From the NCBI RefSeq assembly GCF_000259255.1, contig NC_017737.1:1364001-1428000 (forward strand): a DNA stretch of 64,000 bases, in the 5' to 3' direction. The first letter of the stretch is position 1. The number at the start of each line of letters is the position of its first letter. Made by a program: the position numbers and the translations under genes. The stretch comes from Helicobacter cetorum MIT 00-7128. GTDB taxonomy: Bacteria; Campylobacterota; Campylobacteria; Campylobacterales; Helicobacteraceae. The notes under the pieces were generated by a model that ran no database searches, had not been told where the DNA came from, and saw only the letters and a program-made list of their open reading frames with translations. Positions 25,017 through 36,048 of this stretch are shown here, in pieces.

Positions 25017-27001
25017 AAAAAATTTTTTATACCTTTATGGCAATCATTTTCATTGCTCTTGGTGCATCTATTATTCTTATTATGCAAGTTTGGGTTAGCA
25101 CTGATAAAGATATTGCTAAAATTAAGGACTACCACCCTAGTATTGCCTCACAGATTTTAGATAGAAAAGGGCGTTTAGTTGCTAATGTTTATGATAAAGA
25201 GTTTCGTTTCTATGCCCATTTTAATGAAATCCCTGCTAGATTAGTTGAAAGCTTGCTGGCTGTAGAAGACACGCTCTTTTTTGAGCATGGAGGGATTAAT
25301 TTGGATGCGATTATGCGTGCTGTAATTAAGAATGCCAAAAGCGGGCGCTATACTGAGGGAGGTAGCACTCTAACCCAACAATTAGTTAAAAACATGGTGC
25401 TTACACGAGAAAAGACCCTTACTAGAAAACTCAAAGAGGCGATTATATCCTTGCGTATTGAAAAGGTTTTAAGCAAGGAAGAAATTTTGGAGCGCTATTT
25501 GAATCAAACTTTCTTTGGGCATGGATATTATGGGGTAAAAACGGCAAGCTTAGGGTATTTTAAAAAGCCACTTGATAAACTCAGCCTTAAAGAAATTGCT
25601 ATGCTAGTATCCCTACCTCGTGCCCCAAGCTTTTATGACCCCACAAAAAATTTAGATTTTTCACTCGCACGAGCTAATGACATTATAAGACGCTTGTATT
25701 CTTTAGGCTGGATTTCTTCTACAGAATTAAAACATGCATTAGGCGAAGTGCCTATTGTATATAATGAAAGCACTACACAAAATAGCGCCCCTTATGTCGT
25801 AGATGAAGTGCTTAAGCAACTAGACCATTTAGATGGTCTAAGAACCAAAGGTTATACCATTAAGCTTACTTTAGATTTAGATTACCAACGCTTAGCTTTA
25901 GAATCTTTGCGCTTTGGACATCAAAGAATGCTAGAAAAAATTGCCCAAGAGCGCTCTAAGGACAAAAAAAAAGATAATGACCCCCAAGAAGAATTAGAAG
26001 ACAATCTCAACGCTAGTATGGTTGTTACTGACACTCAAAGTGGTAAAATCCTTGCTCTAGTAGGCGGAATTGATTACAAAAAAAGCGCTTTTAATCGTGC
26101 CACTCAAGCCAAGCGACAATTTGGAAGTGCTATCAAGCCTTTCATTTATCAAATCGCTTTTGATAATGGCTATTCTACCACTTCTAAAATTCCTGATGTA
26201 GCTAGAAACTTTGAGAACGCTAATCGCACCACCGATAGCACCCAAAACCATGCATGGCATCCTAGCAATTATTCACGCAATTTCTTAGGGCTTGTAACTT
26301 TACAAGAGGCTTTAAGCCACTCTTTAAATCTAGCAACCATAAATTTAAGCGACCAACTTGGCTTTGAAAAAGTCTATAATTCTTTAAGTGATATGGGTTT
26401 TAAAAATCTTCCAAAAGATTTGTCTATTGTATTAGGAAGTTTTGTCATTTCGCCCCTTGATGCCGCACAACAATATTCGCTTTTTTCTAATTATGGTTTA
26501 ATGCTTAAGCCCATGCTTATTGAAAGCATTACAAATTCTAGTGGCGAAACTAAAACTTTCACACCCCTTGAAATCAAGCGCACGACTTCTAAAGAACAAG
26601 CCTTTTTGACCCTTTCAGCACTAATCAACACGGTGGAAAATGGCACCGGCAAACAAGCTCGTTTGCATAATATTGAAGTGGCAGGAAAAACAGGAACTTC
26701 CAACAATAATATAGATGCTTGGTTTATTGGCTTTACCCCAACTATACAAAGCGTGATTTGGTTTGGCAGAGATAATAACACACCTATTGGTAAAAAGGCT
26801 ACAGGTGGGGTAGTGAGCACACCGGTATATGCGCATTTTATGCGTAATATCCTAGCTATTGAGCCATCATTAAAAAGGAAGTTTGATGTCCCTTTGAATG
26901 TGCGTAAAGAAATTATAGACAAAATCCCCTACTACTCTACTTCCCCTATTATCTCCACACCAAAAGAAGAAAATAACACCGATGAGCGCCTGCTCTTCTA
27001 A
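25010..27001 (+). CDS. pbp1A: Penicillin-binding protein 1A (bifunctional class A PBP)
   Basis: About 663 residues. An N-terminal membrane anchor (IFYTFMAIIFIALGASIILI) is followed by a GT51 glycosyltransferase: VEDTLFFEHGGI with the catalytic Glu, then TEGGSTLTQQLVKN and the RKLKEAIISLRIE region. The transpeptidase domain has GSAIKPF (Ser nucleophile in SxxK), SHSLN (SxN) and AGKTGTSN (KTG). The enzyme polymerises and cross-links peptidoglycan; changes here cause amoxicillin resistance in H. pylori. ATG 25010 is preferred over TTG 24992. An A9 run lies at 25964-25972 in the inter-domain linker. Confidence 0.95.
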   Translation: MLKKIFYTFMAIIFIALGASIILIMQVWVSTDKDIAKIKDYHPSIASQILDRKGRLVANVYDKEFRFYAHFNEIPARLVESLLAVEDTLFFEHGGINLDAIMRAVIKNAKSGRYTEGGSTLTQQLVKNMVLTREKTLTRKLKEAIISLRIEKVLSKEEILERYLNQTFFGHGYYGVKTASLGYFKKPLDKLSLKEIAMLVSLPRAPSFYDPTKNLDFSLARANDIIRRLYSLGWISSTELKHALGEVPIVYNESTTQNSAPYVVDEVLKQLDHLDGLRTKGYTIKLTLDLDYQRLALESLRFGHQRMLEKIAQERSKDKKKDNDPQEELEDNLNASMVVTDTQSGKILALVGGIDYKKSAFNRATQAKRQFGSAIKPFIYQIAFDNGYSTTSKIPDVARNFENANRTTDSTQNHAWHPSNYSRNFLGLVTLQEALSHSLNLATINLSDQLGFEKVYNSLSDMGFKNLPKDLSIVLGSFVISPLDAAQQYSLFSNYGLMLKPMLIESITNSSGETKTFTPLEIKRTTSKEQAFLTLSALINTVENGTGKQARLHNIEVAGKTGTSNNNIDAWFIGFTPTIQSVIWFGRDNNTPIGKKATGGVVSTPVYAHFMRNILAIEPSLKRKFDVPLNVRKEIIDKIPYYSTSPIISTPKEENNTDERLLF

Positions 27002-27045
27002 AGGTGTGCTTAAATCAACTCCATAGCACCTTTAAAGAGTATTTT
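27001..27045 (+). terminator. Weak hairpin after pbp1A
   Basis: AAAGGTG (27001) pairs with CACCTTT (27028) and is followed by AAAGAGTATTTTT. The loop is 20 bases long, so this is only a possible terminator. Confidence 0.35.
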
Positions 27046-27557
27046 TAAAAGCTATCTTTAAAAATTATCTATAAATCTTGCCTATCATTGAATATTTTTA
27101 AACCCTAAAAGTATTCTTTATTAAAAACACTACTATCAATACAAATATCTAAACTTAAATTACAAAATATTTTTAACATCTTATAAGTCTATTAATTGAT
27201 ATTGAAAAATTTCTTTTTGGGTATTTTTGTAATGCCTTATTTTTATCAATTCATTTATCATATATTTAATAATAACCATATTTTTATAGAAAAACATTAC
27301 TTAACGAGACACCAAAAAACATAAAGTCGCATTAATTTTTATTACAAAATCCCTCAATATTCTTTAAAAAAGTATGACAATTCTTAAAAATTCTTTAATA
27401 AAAAACTAATATTGCTTAAAATTATCTCAGTTTTACCACTATTACAAGCCTAATTATAAGAAAAAGCTAAAAATCAACAAAATATTATGCTAATATAAAC
27501 AAAACTTGGTTATTTTATCAACCTTGAAAATTACACTTCTTGTATAAAGGAACAAAA
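27046..27557. other. Long AT-rich region upstream of the Hof gene
   Basis: About 510 bp dominated by A/T tracts with no gene that I can support. The last 60 bases contain AATATTATGCTAATATAAAC-like promoter material ahead of the small ORF and Hof gene. Long AT-rich leaders are common before Helicobacter outer-membrane protein genes. Confidence 0.4.
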
Positions 27558-27671
27558 ATGAAAAGACTAGCTAGAAACCATCACAACAAAAGATGTTTAA
27601 GAAAATCATCAATTCTTATTTGCACTGGCTTGCTCTACAAATTGAAAATTTTTAACTTTAGTGAAGGGTAA
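27558..27671 (+). CDS. 37-residue basic/hydrophobic upstream ORF of the Hof gene
   Basis: ATG 27558 follows TAAAGGAACAAAA, a strong ribosome site. The peptide starts MKRLARNHHNKRCLRK, then has the hydrophobic stretch SSILICTGLLY and ends NFSEG two bases before the Hof ATG. The Hof ribosome site (GAAGGG) lies within its last codons. The frame differs from Hof. It looks like an orphan signal peptide or a translational leader. I cannot tell which. Confidence 0.45.
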   Translation: MKRLARNHHNKRCLRKSSILICTGLLYKLKIFNFSEG

Positions 27672-27673
27672 TA

Positions 27674-29167
27674 ATGAAAAATAATGTTACATCTGTTAAA
27701 AATATAGCAACACTAATTATATTATTCTCTCAAATGGAAGCTTTTGATTTAGGCAAGATTGCCAAAGTCAAAGCTGGTGCTGAATCCTTTTCTAAAATCG
27801 GTTTCAATAACAAACCTATCAATACCAACAAGGGGCTTTACCCTACTGAAACTTTTATGACTATCATGGCTTACATGCAATTAGATTTTAACGAGTTATT
27901 GCCTAAAAACGCTACAGCCAATGGGCACCATTTAGAAGGGAGCTTAGGGGGTTGGGGTGGAGCCATTATCTATGATAGCACTAAAGACTTTATCAACGAA
28001 GTAACCGGCAAGCCCTATGGAGCTATGGGGTGGAACTATGTGGGTATGTGGGCAGGACTTGTAGGGCAAAAATCTTGGAACTGCGGTTTAGCCACAGGGA
28101 ATTTAACGCAAGGTGCATATAATAATATGACACAAGCTCAGATGACCCAAATGTCTGATAAAGAGGCCTTACAAGCCTCTAGTTGTGCGCAAACTATGGC
28201 TAATCACACTAGAAACTATGTGATTTATAACGCTTACTTGCATTATAAATATAAAGATATTTTTGAATTTAGGGGCGGAAGATACGAATCTCCTGCAGAT
28301 TATATGTCTGGCTATACACAAGGATTTGATATGACCCTAAATTTAGGACGCTTTAAGTTTTGGTGGTTTAGCTCTTTTGGGCGTGGCTTTGCTTACAACG
28401 AATGGCTCTATAATTTCTATTCGCCCAAAACCTACACCTTAGCTAATGGTAAAGTTATCAATCCCGGGGTGCATGCCTTTTATGCTACTTGGAGTTATAA
28501 GGGTTTTATGATTCAACCCTTTTTCTATTTTTCCCCTGCTAATGAATATAGCCCAAACTTTACCATTACTTATGATAGCAACCCCCACTTTCATGGCTTG
28601 GGGTTTCGCTCACAAACTGACATTACCTTGCTAAATCCTATCTATCCTAAGCGCTATTGGGACACTTATCAATTCGGCATGTTAGCAGGAACGCATGGTA
28701 ATAGCTTGATGATTAAGCAAAAGTTTGAGTGGAATGAATACAACTTTGGCGCAGGTATTTATAAGGCTTGGGGGAATGCCAACTGGATGATAGGCTATCA
28801 TGGTAACCGCTTAGGCTTTGACTTTTGGACTAATAGCGTGTATGCAAATACCATTAACTCACTTTCTTACATGATGGATGCAGATGCTTTTACCGTATTT
28901 GCCTTTGGTGGTGGCGTGCATAGAAGACTTGTTTGGGGGTTGCTAGGGCGTTTAACCTATGGGCCAAGAGCCAATGAGCAAAGTTTAGCGCTCAACTTGG
29001 GGTATAAATTCTCCAAAAACTTCTCTGCTGATATTAAATTTGAATATTATAATGTATTAATGCATCAAGGGTATAAAATGGGTTGGAATGGGCCAAAGCT
29101 AGATAGCCAACCCGCCACAGACCAAGATAGAAGTCATATCTTTACTGAATTAGTATGGAAACTCTAA
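27674..29167 (+). CDS. Hof-family outer membrane protein
   Basis: 497 residues, with a short signal (VKNIATLIILFSQMEA) and a mature start FDLGKIAKVKAGAESFSKIGF that is typical of Hof proteins. The rest is beta-barrel-like, rich in Trp, Tyr and Gly (FRGGRYESPADYMSGYTQGF, WYxx strands) and ends ...TELVWKL. The H. pylori Hof family comprises eight porin-like proteins of about 450-530 residues, and this sequence fits their size and opening. Which Hof member is orthologous is not decided here. The start is two bases after a short upstream ORF, and a strong terminator follows. Confidence 0.85.
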   Translation: MKNNVTSVKNIATLIILFSQMEAFDLGKIAKVKAGAESFSKIGFNNKPINTNKGLYPTETFMTIMAYMQLDFNELLPKNATANGHHLEGSLGGWGGAIIYDSTKDFINEVTGKPYGAMGWNYVGMWAGLVGQKSWNCGLATGNLTQGAYNNMTQAQMTQMSDKEALQASSCAQTMANHTRNYVIYNAYLHYKYKDIFEFRGGRYESPADYMSGYTQGFDMTLNLGRFKFWWFSSFGRGFAYNEWLYNFYSPKTYTLANGKVINPGVHAFYATWSYKGFMIQPFFYFSPANEYSPNFTITYDSNPHFHGLGFRSQTDITLLNPIYPKRYWDTYQFGMLAGTHGNSLMIKQKFEWNEYNFGAGIYKAWGNANWMIGYHGNRLGFDFWTNSVYANTINSLSYMMDADAFTVFAFGGGVHRRLVWGLLGRLTYGPRANEQSLALNLGYKFSKNFSADIKFEYYNVLMHQGYKMGWNGPKLDSQPATDQDRSHIFTELVWKL

Positions 29168-29174
29168 GATAACT

Positions 29175-29220
29175 CTATTTGCGTAAAATTTTTACGCAAA
29201 TAGGTGGTTTAATTTTTTTA
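29175..29220 (+). terminator. Strong hairpin terminator after the Hof gene
   Basis: CTATTTGCGTAAA pairs perfectly over 13 bp with TTTACGCAAATAG around ATT, followed by GTGGTTTAATTTTTTTA. Confidence 0.8.
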
Positions 29221-30014
29221 TACAGCCTTAAAACTAAAAATAAAATTTAAGCTCTGTATGGAGCAAACATTATCTTATAAAAAGTCTTGCTATATATAAC
29301 AAACATATGGCATAAAGTTTTTACAATCAAACAAAAACCTTTGGAAAAAATAACCTTTTTAGCTATTAGCACCCAATTAAAAATAATTTACAATCTTAAT
29401 ACTTAAAAACAAAAATATTAAAAACAACTTTCAGCCAAGATTATCAAAAAACAAGCAATAATTCTTGCTTAAAAAATCCCAACAACCTTAGCTACAATTA
29501 TGCTATCTAGCATTACAATTAAAAATAGTTATATAAAATTTTTATTTTATTTTATTTCTAATATTTAGAATTTATACACTTTTAATATATAATAAAAATA
29601 TAAAAATCAATACTATTACTAAGAATTATTTACAGAAATTTAAGATAAGAAAAGTCTCACAAGGTTCTATTCCGCTTAAATATTGATACTTAAAAATATT
29701 CTTAATAAATAAGGTTTAATTTATTATTCTTGTAACTCCCTTTTTATCATTCTTTTTTAAAGAAGTTTATCTTTAAACTTCACTCTCATAGCTTAGATTT
29801 TTTGATTTAGCTCTAAATTTCATCTAGTCTTTTTAAAATTCTAAGAAACACCTAGCCCAAGCACTTACAAAGCTATCGCTTAACGCTTTTAGTATTAAGC
29901 CATTTTATGCTTTATTGTCAATGCTCAATTAAGAACAAAGCCTTTCAAAAATAAAGAGCTATAAGCACTCTTTGAATCAAAAGAATCCTTATAGCAATAA
30001 AGAATAAAGGGACT
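29221..30014. other. Long AT-rich gap between Hof and nifU
   Basis: Nearly 800 bp between two converging genes. I found no reading frame with a ribosome site, no tRNA-like fold and no repeat array. The composition is strongly A+T. It could contain a decayed gene, but nothing readable is left. Confidence 0.4.
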
Positions 30015-30995
30015 TTAGATTGGCAACACTCTAATGTTTCTATCTAATAGCTCTTGCAAAGCGTTTTCAATAGCAAATAAAGTTCCTGTAGTAGCACTCA
30101 TGCACCCATCGCATGCGCCTATGTAGCGGATATACACATCAATGTAGTCATCGCTTTCTTTAATGTCTAAAATCTCCATATCTCCCCCATCCATCATTAG
30201 CATGGGGCGGATATTTTCATCAATGACTTTATCCACTGCCTTAATCTTTTGCACCATAGTCATTTCTCTAAAAGCCAATTCTCCATTTTGAGATTTATTA
30301 GCTGTAGCCTTAAGTTTTTCAGCCTCCATTTCTTCACGCACTTCTTTGAGAATATCTACCAAGTAATAATCTCTAGCCTCATGCCCACCGGGTCTAATAC
30401 AGCTCCCACAAAAGCCACCAGCTTTTGTGTAGTTGGTAATTTCTTCAATCGTTTTTAAGTCATTGAGCTTGATTACTTCTCTTAGAGTGCTTAAGCTTAC
30501 TCTAGCACACTCACACACAATGATTTCTTCTTCAAAATCCTCGGCATTTTTGCCCAAGTATAAACCCGCAGCTTGCTTAATCACATCATAAGCCATAACT
30601 GAGCAGTGCATTTTTTGCCCCGGAACTGCTGGGGTATCTGGGTTATCTCTTAAGCCTTTTTCTACATCTAAATTAGTGATTTTTACTGCCTCTTGGACTT
30701 TCTTACCCAAACATAATTCAACCATCATATCAGAGCTTGCAATCGCTGTCCCACAACCAAAGCTCTTAAACTTCGCATCAATAATCGTGTCTGTATTTTC
30801 ATCTACAAGCCAATACAATCTCACTGCGTCTCCACAAGCCTCTGCACCATAATCTGCCACAATAAGCTTTGCGTTTTTTTCCTTAGCTTGCTCCTCTGTT
30901 AAAACTCCTAAATGCGTAGGGTTATCCATACGCCTTTGCACTTCTTTAGAATACGCATCCCATAATGCCCCACCAACTAAATCGTGTTTTGCCAT
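30015..30995 (-). CDS. nifU: NifU-type Fe-S cluster scaffold
   Basis: A 326-residue three-domain NifU. The N-terminal IscU-like domain has YGAEACGDA, FKSFGCGTAIASSD and KMHCSVMA with the three scaffold Cys. The central [2Fe-2S] region shows VCECARVS and FCGSCIRPGG. The C-terminal NifU domain has ACDGCMSATTG (CxxC). It builds clusters with sulfur from the adjacent NifS, whose gene ends 26 bp upstream. This NIF-type system is the housekeeping Fe-S machinery in Helicobacter, with no link to nitrogen fixation. Confidence 0.96.
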   Translation of the reverse strand: MAKHDLVGGALWDAYSKEVQRRMDNPTHLGVLTEEQAKEKNAKLIVADYGAEACGDAVRLYWLVDENTDTIIDAKFKSFGCGTAIASSDMMVELCLGKKVQEAVKITNLDVEKGLRDNPDTPAVPGQKMHCSVMAYDVIKQAAGLYLGKNAEDFEEEIIVCECARVSLSTLREVIKLNDLKTIEEITNYTKAGGFCGSCIRPGGHEARDYYLVDILKEVREEMEAEKLKATANKSQNGELAFREMTMVQKIKAVDKVIDENIRPMLMMDGGDMEILDIKESDDYIDVYIRYIGACDGCMSATTGTLFAIENALQELLDRNIRVLPI

Positions 30996-31020
30996 TATTT
31001 TAAATTTCCTTTATTTATTT

Positions 31021-32202
<1,182 letters not shown>

Positions 32203-32368
32203 TTAAATTTTTTAAGCGATTGTTCCCATTTAGGTTTAATACTTGATAAATACAAAAAACTTTCTTAATTTCAACTTAAAAATACAACAACCTTTATTAA
32301 AAATACGCTGATTTTAAAAAATACCCCCATAGCAAGCCCTATACTAGAAAGTAAGGCAAGAAATAATG

Positions 32369-32881
32369 CTAAGAATTAAGGGGTCTTCCTCGCCTATCTT
32401 TTAGGGCATCTATCCCACCTTTTTGATAACGCTTTTCCCATACATAGAGTTTTTGCAACTGCCTAGAAACTTCTTTTTTAGTCGGTTTAATCCCCTTAAC
32501 ATTATAAAGAACGGTAACAATAAGGGGCTTAGGAATATTATATTGTTGGATAAACTCCAAGCAATCTTTTTTGGAGTTTGGGTCTTGCTTATTCCTAGTA
32601 ATATCCACATGCCCTAAATGCTCTAAAATAAAAAGACGCTTTTCTTCATCTTCTTTGGATAACTCTGGCGCTAACTCTATCTCTTCACTAACGCCTCTTA
32701 AAAACCTATGACTAGCCCCCAAAGAGGTCTCACTAGGTTTGATTAAACTAGTAAATAATGCCTCTTGTGGTGCAAGCCACATACGAGTGCTTAAAGTATT
32801 TTCTAGCAATACAAACACTTTCCTTTGCTGTTCCAATAGCGCATCTATTTTGGCGCATAAATTATCTATTCTCTTTTCCAT
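32369..32881 (-). CDS. Orphan helix-turn-helix protein resembling a transposase DNA-binding part
   Basis: About 170 residues. The first 25 residues form a coiled helix (KRIDNLCAKIDALLEQQRKV), and the middle is charged. The last 50 residues read KPTKKEVSRQLQKLYVWEKR, then YQKGGIDALKDRRGRP. That ending (W-x-x-R-Y-x-x-G-G-x-x-A-L-x-D-R-R-G-R-P) is the standard end of the HTH part of many IS-element transposases. Here the chain stops where a catalytic domain would begin, and no transposase or terminal repeats are nearby. I start at ATG 32881 rather than the TTG two codons earlier. It may be a domesticated regulator. The function is unknown. Confidence 0.65.
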   Translation of the reverse strand: MEKRIDNLCAKIDALLEQQRKVFVLLENTLSTRMWLAPQEALFTSLIKPSETSLGASHRFLRGVSEEIELAPELSKEDEEKRLFILEHLGHVDITRNKQDPNSKKDCLEFIQQYNIPKPLIVTVLYNVKGIKPTKKEVSRQLQKLYVWEKRYQKGGIDALKDRRGRPLNS

Positions 32882-33060
32882 TCGCAAATAATAGCAAGAA
32901 ACAAGAAACCAATAATTAATTAAATGTCAAAAAATTATAGTCATTTCTTTATAATTCTTATTTTGTATTGCTATATTTATTTGTTTCATACCCCTATTTC
33001 TTGGACTTTGTATGCTAAAATACCCTTAAAATTCGTTATTAAACCAAGGAGACAAAATTT

Positions 33061-33609
33061 ATGCAATTTTTTAGCGTATGTATAGAAACTGACCCTAAAG
33101 GCTATTTAGATGCCAAGTTTGGTGGGAATGCCCCTAAAGAATTTTTAAATGAAAATGGCTTACCCACTTATTCGCCTAAAATTTCATGGCAAAAGATAGA
33201 AAATGCTAAAAGCTATGCTTTAGAGCTTATAGACCATGATGCCCAACAAGTGTGTGGCATGACTTTTATTCATTGGGTTGTAGGCAATATTTCTAACAAT
33301 GTTTTAGAAGAAAACGCTTCAATAATGAATAAAGAAATCATTCAAGGGGTCAATTCGCTCACTCAAGGCTTTGTGCGTTCAACTCTTAATGAAAGTGAAA
33401 AACAACATTCTAATGCAAATAATAGTGTCTATATTGGTCCTATGCCCCCTAATGGCGATCATCATTACCTTATCCAAGTGTATGCTCTAGACATTCCTAA
33501 ACTTGAATTACAACCCTTTTTTTTCTTAGGCGATTTGCATGACAAAATGCGTGGTCATATTATTGCTATGGGAAGAACAGAATTTTTATATAAACAATGT
33601 ATTAGATAA
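33061..33609 (+). CDS. YbhB/YbcL-type phosphatidylethanolamine-binding-like protein
   Basis: 182 residues of the PEBP/RKIP-like bacterial family. Hallmarks are SPKISWQKIENAKSYALELI, DHDAQ in place of the usual DPDAP, FIHWVVGNI, YIGPMPPNGDHHYLIQVYAL and the closing helix that ends with HIIAMGRTEF. The family binds anionic small ligands; its role in bacteria is undefined. AAGGAGAC lies just before the ATG. It has no signal peptide, so it is cytoplasmic. Confidence 0.88.
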   Translation: MQFFSVCIETDPKGYLDAKFGGNAPKEFLNENGLPTYSPKISWQKIENAKSYALELIDHDAQQVCGMTFIHWVVGNISNNVLEENASIMNKEIIQGVNSLTQGFVRSTLNESEKQHSNANNSVYIGPMPPNGDHHYLIQVYALDIPKLELQPFFFLGDLHDKMRGHIIAMGRTEFLYKQCIR

Positions 33610-33771
33610 ATATGCAGAGCTTATAGCTCTGTGGTATCAAATAAAATCAAAATAGCTCATATTAAAAATTTTTAAATGCGAATGTTTTAATTGTCTTTTA
33701 TGGCAAAATTGGTTTTATTAGTCAAAGATGCTTTTTATGTTTATCAAATCACTTCATTCAGCTAAAAGCAA

Positions 33772-34595
33772 TCATAAAAAACGCCATAATTTTAAGCCCT
33801 TATAATGCCAATGTCTCATTAGCGCAATTTTAGGACTATAGGGCTCTTCTATGCGCTCTATAGTAGAAATCTGCTCATTATCAGCAATAGCAAACGATTT
33901 CAACACTAAATTTCTTACTCCATGAATAAAAGTAGCGTCCATTAAAGTATCCACAGGAGTAATCCATTTTTGACTATGCCCTAAAAAGATTTGAGCTACT
34001 TTGGGTGTGATAACATACCCTTGAGTGCCTACCCCATAACTATAGGCATTAATAATTCCTATGTGTTTTTGTATTTCTTGATTTTCATTGATTAGGGGCT
34101 CACTTCTTATATTTGGGTCATACAATAAATGCATTAAGCGCACATATCCCAATTCTTGAATATACTTTTCTAAAAAATCTAAGCTCTCGTTAAAATTTTC
34201 TTTTAAAAAAATATCATCTTCTAAAATACAAATAGGCTCGTTGAGTTCTATACATTTTTTCCATAGCATATAATGGCTTGCATAACACCCAAGCTCGCCT
34301 AAATCCATAAACTTTGCATGGTATTTTAAGGCATAATAAAATTTAGAAATCTCACTCACTAAATCTGTCTTAATCCCTATACTTCTCACATTTTGCGTAA
34401 TGAAATAAGGGTGCAAGTGCTCTTTAACTAATGAATGTAACCCCCCCCCCCCGAATTTTTAGAATAAATAGCATCAAAAATTTCTACAGAATGATTACTC
34501 GTTTTAAGGGCATTGATGATAGCATTAGTATCCCTAAAAGCTAAATGAAACTCATCGCATACTTTCTTACTCAAAGAAATGATAAAAATACGCAT
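33772..34595 (-). CDS. Glycosyltransferase family 25 (LPS), phase-variable, OFF by frameshift in a G12 tract
   Basis: The gene is split into two frames at the G tract (34441-34452). The first part starts MRIFIISLSKK at ATG 34595 with AAGGATTCTAAGG upstream and ends in NSGGGGYIH then TAG. With one G more (13) or two fewer (10) it runs on through LHSLVKEHLHPYFITQNVR into the second part. That part carries the family-25 motifs LGCYASHYMLWKKC and ILEDDIF, and GVGTQGYVITP. Family members add sugars to lipopolysaccharide in Helicobacter. In this clone the product would be about 55 residues and inactive. Full length would be about 274 residues. Confidence 0.85.
34441..34452 (-). repeat. Homopolymer of 12 G (minus strand) in the glycosyltransferase gene
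   Basis: Twelve C on the plus strand, read as G12 in the coding strand. The tract breaks the frame. Lengths of 10 or 13 would restore it. It is preceded in the coding strand by AAATTC, as is the tract at 52237-52250. Confidence 0.95.
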
Positions 34596-35052
34596 CCTTA
34601 GAATCCTTATAATAGCAATTTTATAAAATTCTATAATCTTATTTAAACAATGACTCCAAACACAGATAATATAGCAAAATTCCATGAACTGATGTTTCTA
34701 AAATAAGCAACAAATAGAGCCAAAAACAATATATTTGAAATGCTTAAAATTCTTAAAATTCTATTTAAATTGGAGTATTAGTTAGCAATAATAATTGCCT
34801 ATACAATCAAAATTATTTAAAAACTAAAAAATTCTTTAAAGGAGTTATGTCTATTATTCATCTCTTCTAAAATATCTTGCAAAAAAAGTTTCATTGCATT
34901 GTTAAAAAAATAAAACAAAAACATCATAAAGCTATTTGATTAGATAAGATTTATTTATGATTTTTTAGCTATTAACCCAATAAACTACTGCCAATAATTC
35001 AGCTATTATCAACACTACTCTCTAGACTTATCTAATAAAAACTAATTTCAAA
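34596..35052. other. AT-rich gap upstream of the glycosyltransferase
   Basis: About 450 bp. The part next to 34595 must hold the promoter of the glycosyltransferase. Frame-open sequence extends to 34685 but shows no ribosome site. Otherwise I see only AT-rich DNA with no gene or RNA signature. Confidence 0.4.
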
Positions 35053-35090
35053 AAAATAGAAACAAAAACCCTAAGAAGAAGATTCTTAGG
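35053..35090 (-). terminator. Rho-independent terminator of the trxA-trxB unit
   Basis: On the minus strand CCTAAGAA pairs with TTCTTAGG around a five-base loop and is followed by GTTTTTGTTTCTATTTTTTT. It starts 18 bp after the trxB stop. Confidence 0.85.
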
Positions 35091-35107
35091 ATTGAAATGA
35101 AGAAATC

Positions 35108-36043
35108 TTAATGATTTTCCAAATAAGAAATAACACCCAATGCTGCAGTCGCACCATCACTTGCCGCACAAACCACTTGCTTAGGCGCAAAAATACGAAT
35201 ATCCCCTGCTGCAAATAAACCTTGAACATCTGTTTTCATGGATAAATCTACAATTACAGAGCCATATTCATCACACTTACATAGCATTGAGCCATCAACT
35301 TGTTTTAATACAGCGTTATTCACATCATAACCCACAAAAACAAAGATACCCGGCACAACCAATTCCCTTGTTTCGTTAGTAGCGGTATTTTTAATACTTA
35401 AAGAAGATACGCCAGCACTATCGCCCTTGATTTCTTCTACCACATAAGGGGTTAGAAATTCAATTTTATCATTCTTTTTGGCATGCTCTAAAGTGATAGG
35501 CGCACATCTAAAGCCATCTCTTCTGTGAATGAGATAAACTTTTTTGCAGATATTAGCCAAGTAAATCGCCTCTTCTACAGCAGTATCTCCACCGCCAAGC
35601 ACGGCTACTTCTTTATTCTTGTAAAAAAAGCCATCGCATGTGGCACAAGTGCTTACGCCTTTACCCCAAAATTCTGACTCTCCTTTAATGCCGGTGCGCT
35701 TAGGGCTACCACCAGTAGCAATAATCACACTCTTAGCCTCAAAAGTCTTACCATCTTCTGCATGAATAACAAAATGAGAATCTTTTTTAGAAACTCTTTG
35801 AATGGCTGTCATTTCATGCTTTAAGCCAAAGCGAAAGCATTGCTCTTGCCATGGTTGCATAAAATCTAGTCCGCTCAAAACTTCCTTAACACCCGGATAG
35901 TTCTCAATCTCGCTACTGCCTGTGATTTGCCCACCGGGCATGCCCTTTTCAAACAGCACGACATTTTTAACCCCACCTCTAGTCGCATAAAGTCCCGCAC
36001 TCAATCCTGCAGGACCACCTCCAATAATAGCGCAATCTAACAT
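35108..36043 (-). CDS. trxB: Thioredoxin reductase
   Basis: A 311-residue FAD/NADPH enzyme. The FAD site is [17 protein letters not shown], the redox-active pair is [10 protein letters not shown], the NADPH site is [13 protein letters not shown], and the C-terminal FAD motif is [10 protein letters not shown]. It reduces the thioredoxin encoded 5 bp upstream and thereby supports peroxiredoxin-based oxidative defence. The order trxA-trxB matches H. pylori. Confidence 0.97.
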   Translation of the reverse strand: MLDCAIIGGGPAGLSAGLYATRGGVKNVVLFEKGMPGGQITGSSEIENYPGVKEVLSGLDFMQPWQEQCFRFGLKHEMTAIQRVSKKDSHFVIHAEDGKTFEAKSVIIATGGSPKRTGIKGESEFWGKGVSTCATCDGFFYKNKEVAVLGGGDTAVEEAIYLANICKKVYLIHRRDGFRCAPITLEHAKKNDKIEFLTPYVVEEIKGDSAGVSSLSIKNTATNETRELVVPGIFVFVGYDVNNAVLKQVDGSMLCKCDEYGSVIVDLSMKTDVQGLFAAGDIRIFAPKQVVCAASDGATAALGVISYLENH

Positions 36044-36048
36044 AACGC

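Noticed and set aside
25964-25972. A9 run in pbp1A as a phase-variation tract
   Set aside because: pbp1A is essential and short A runs are frequent in AT-rich genomes, so there is no reason to expect switching.
29221-30014. A structured RNA or tRNA gene in the long gap
   Set aside because: No cloverleaf, T-loop consensus or GC-rich stem pattern was found; only AT-rich DNA and the upstream terminator.
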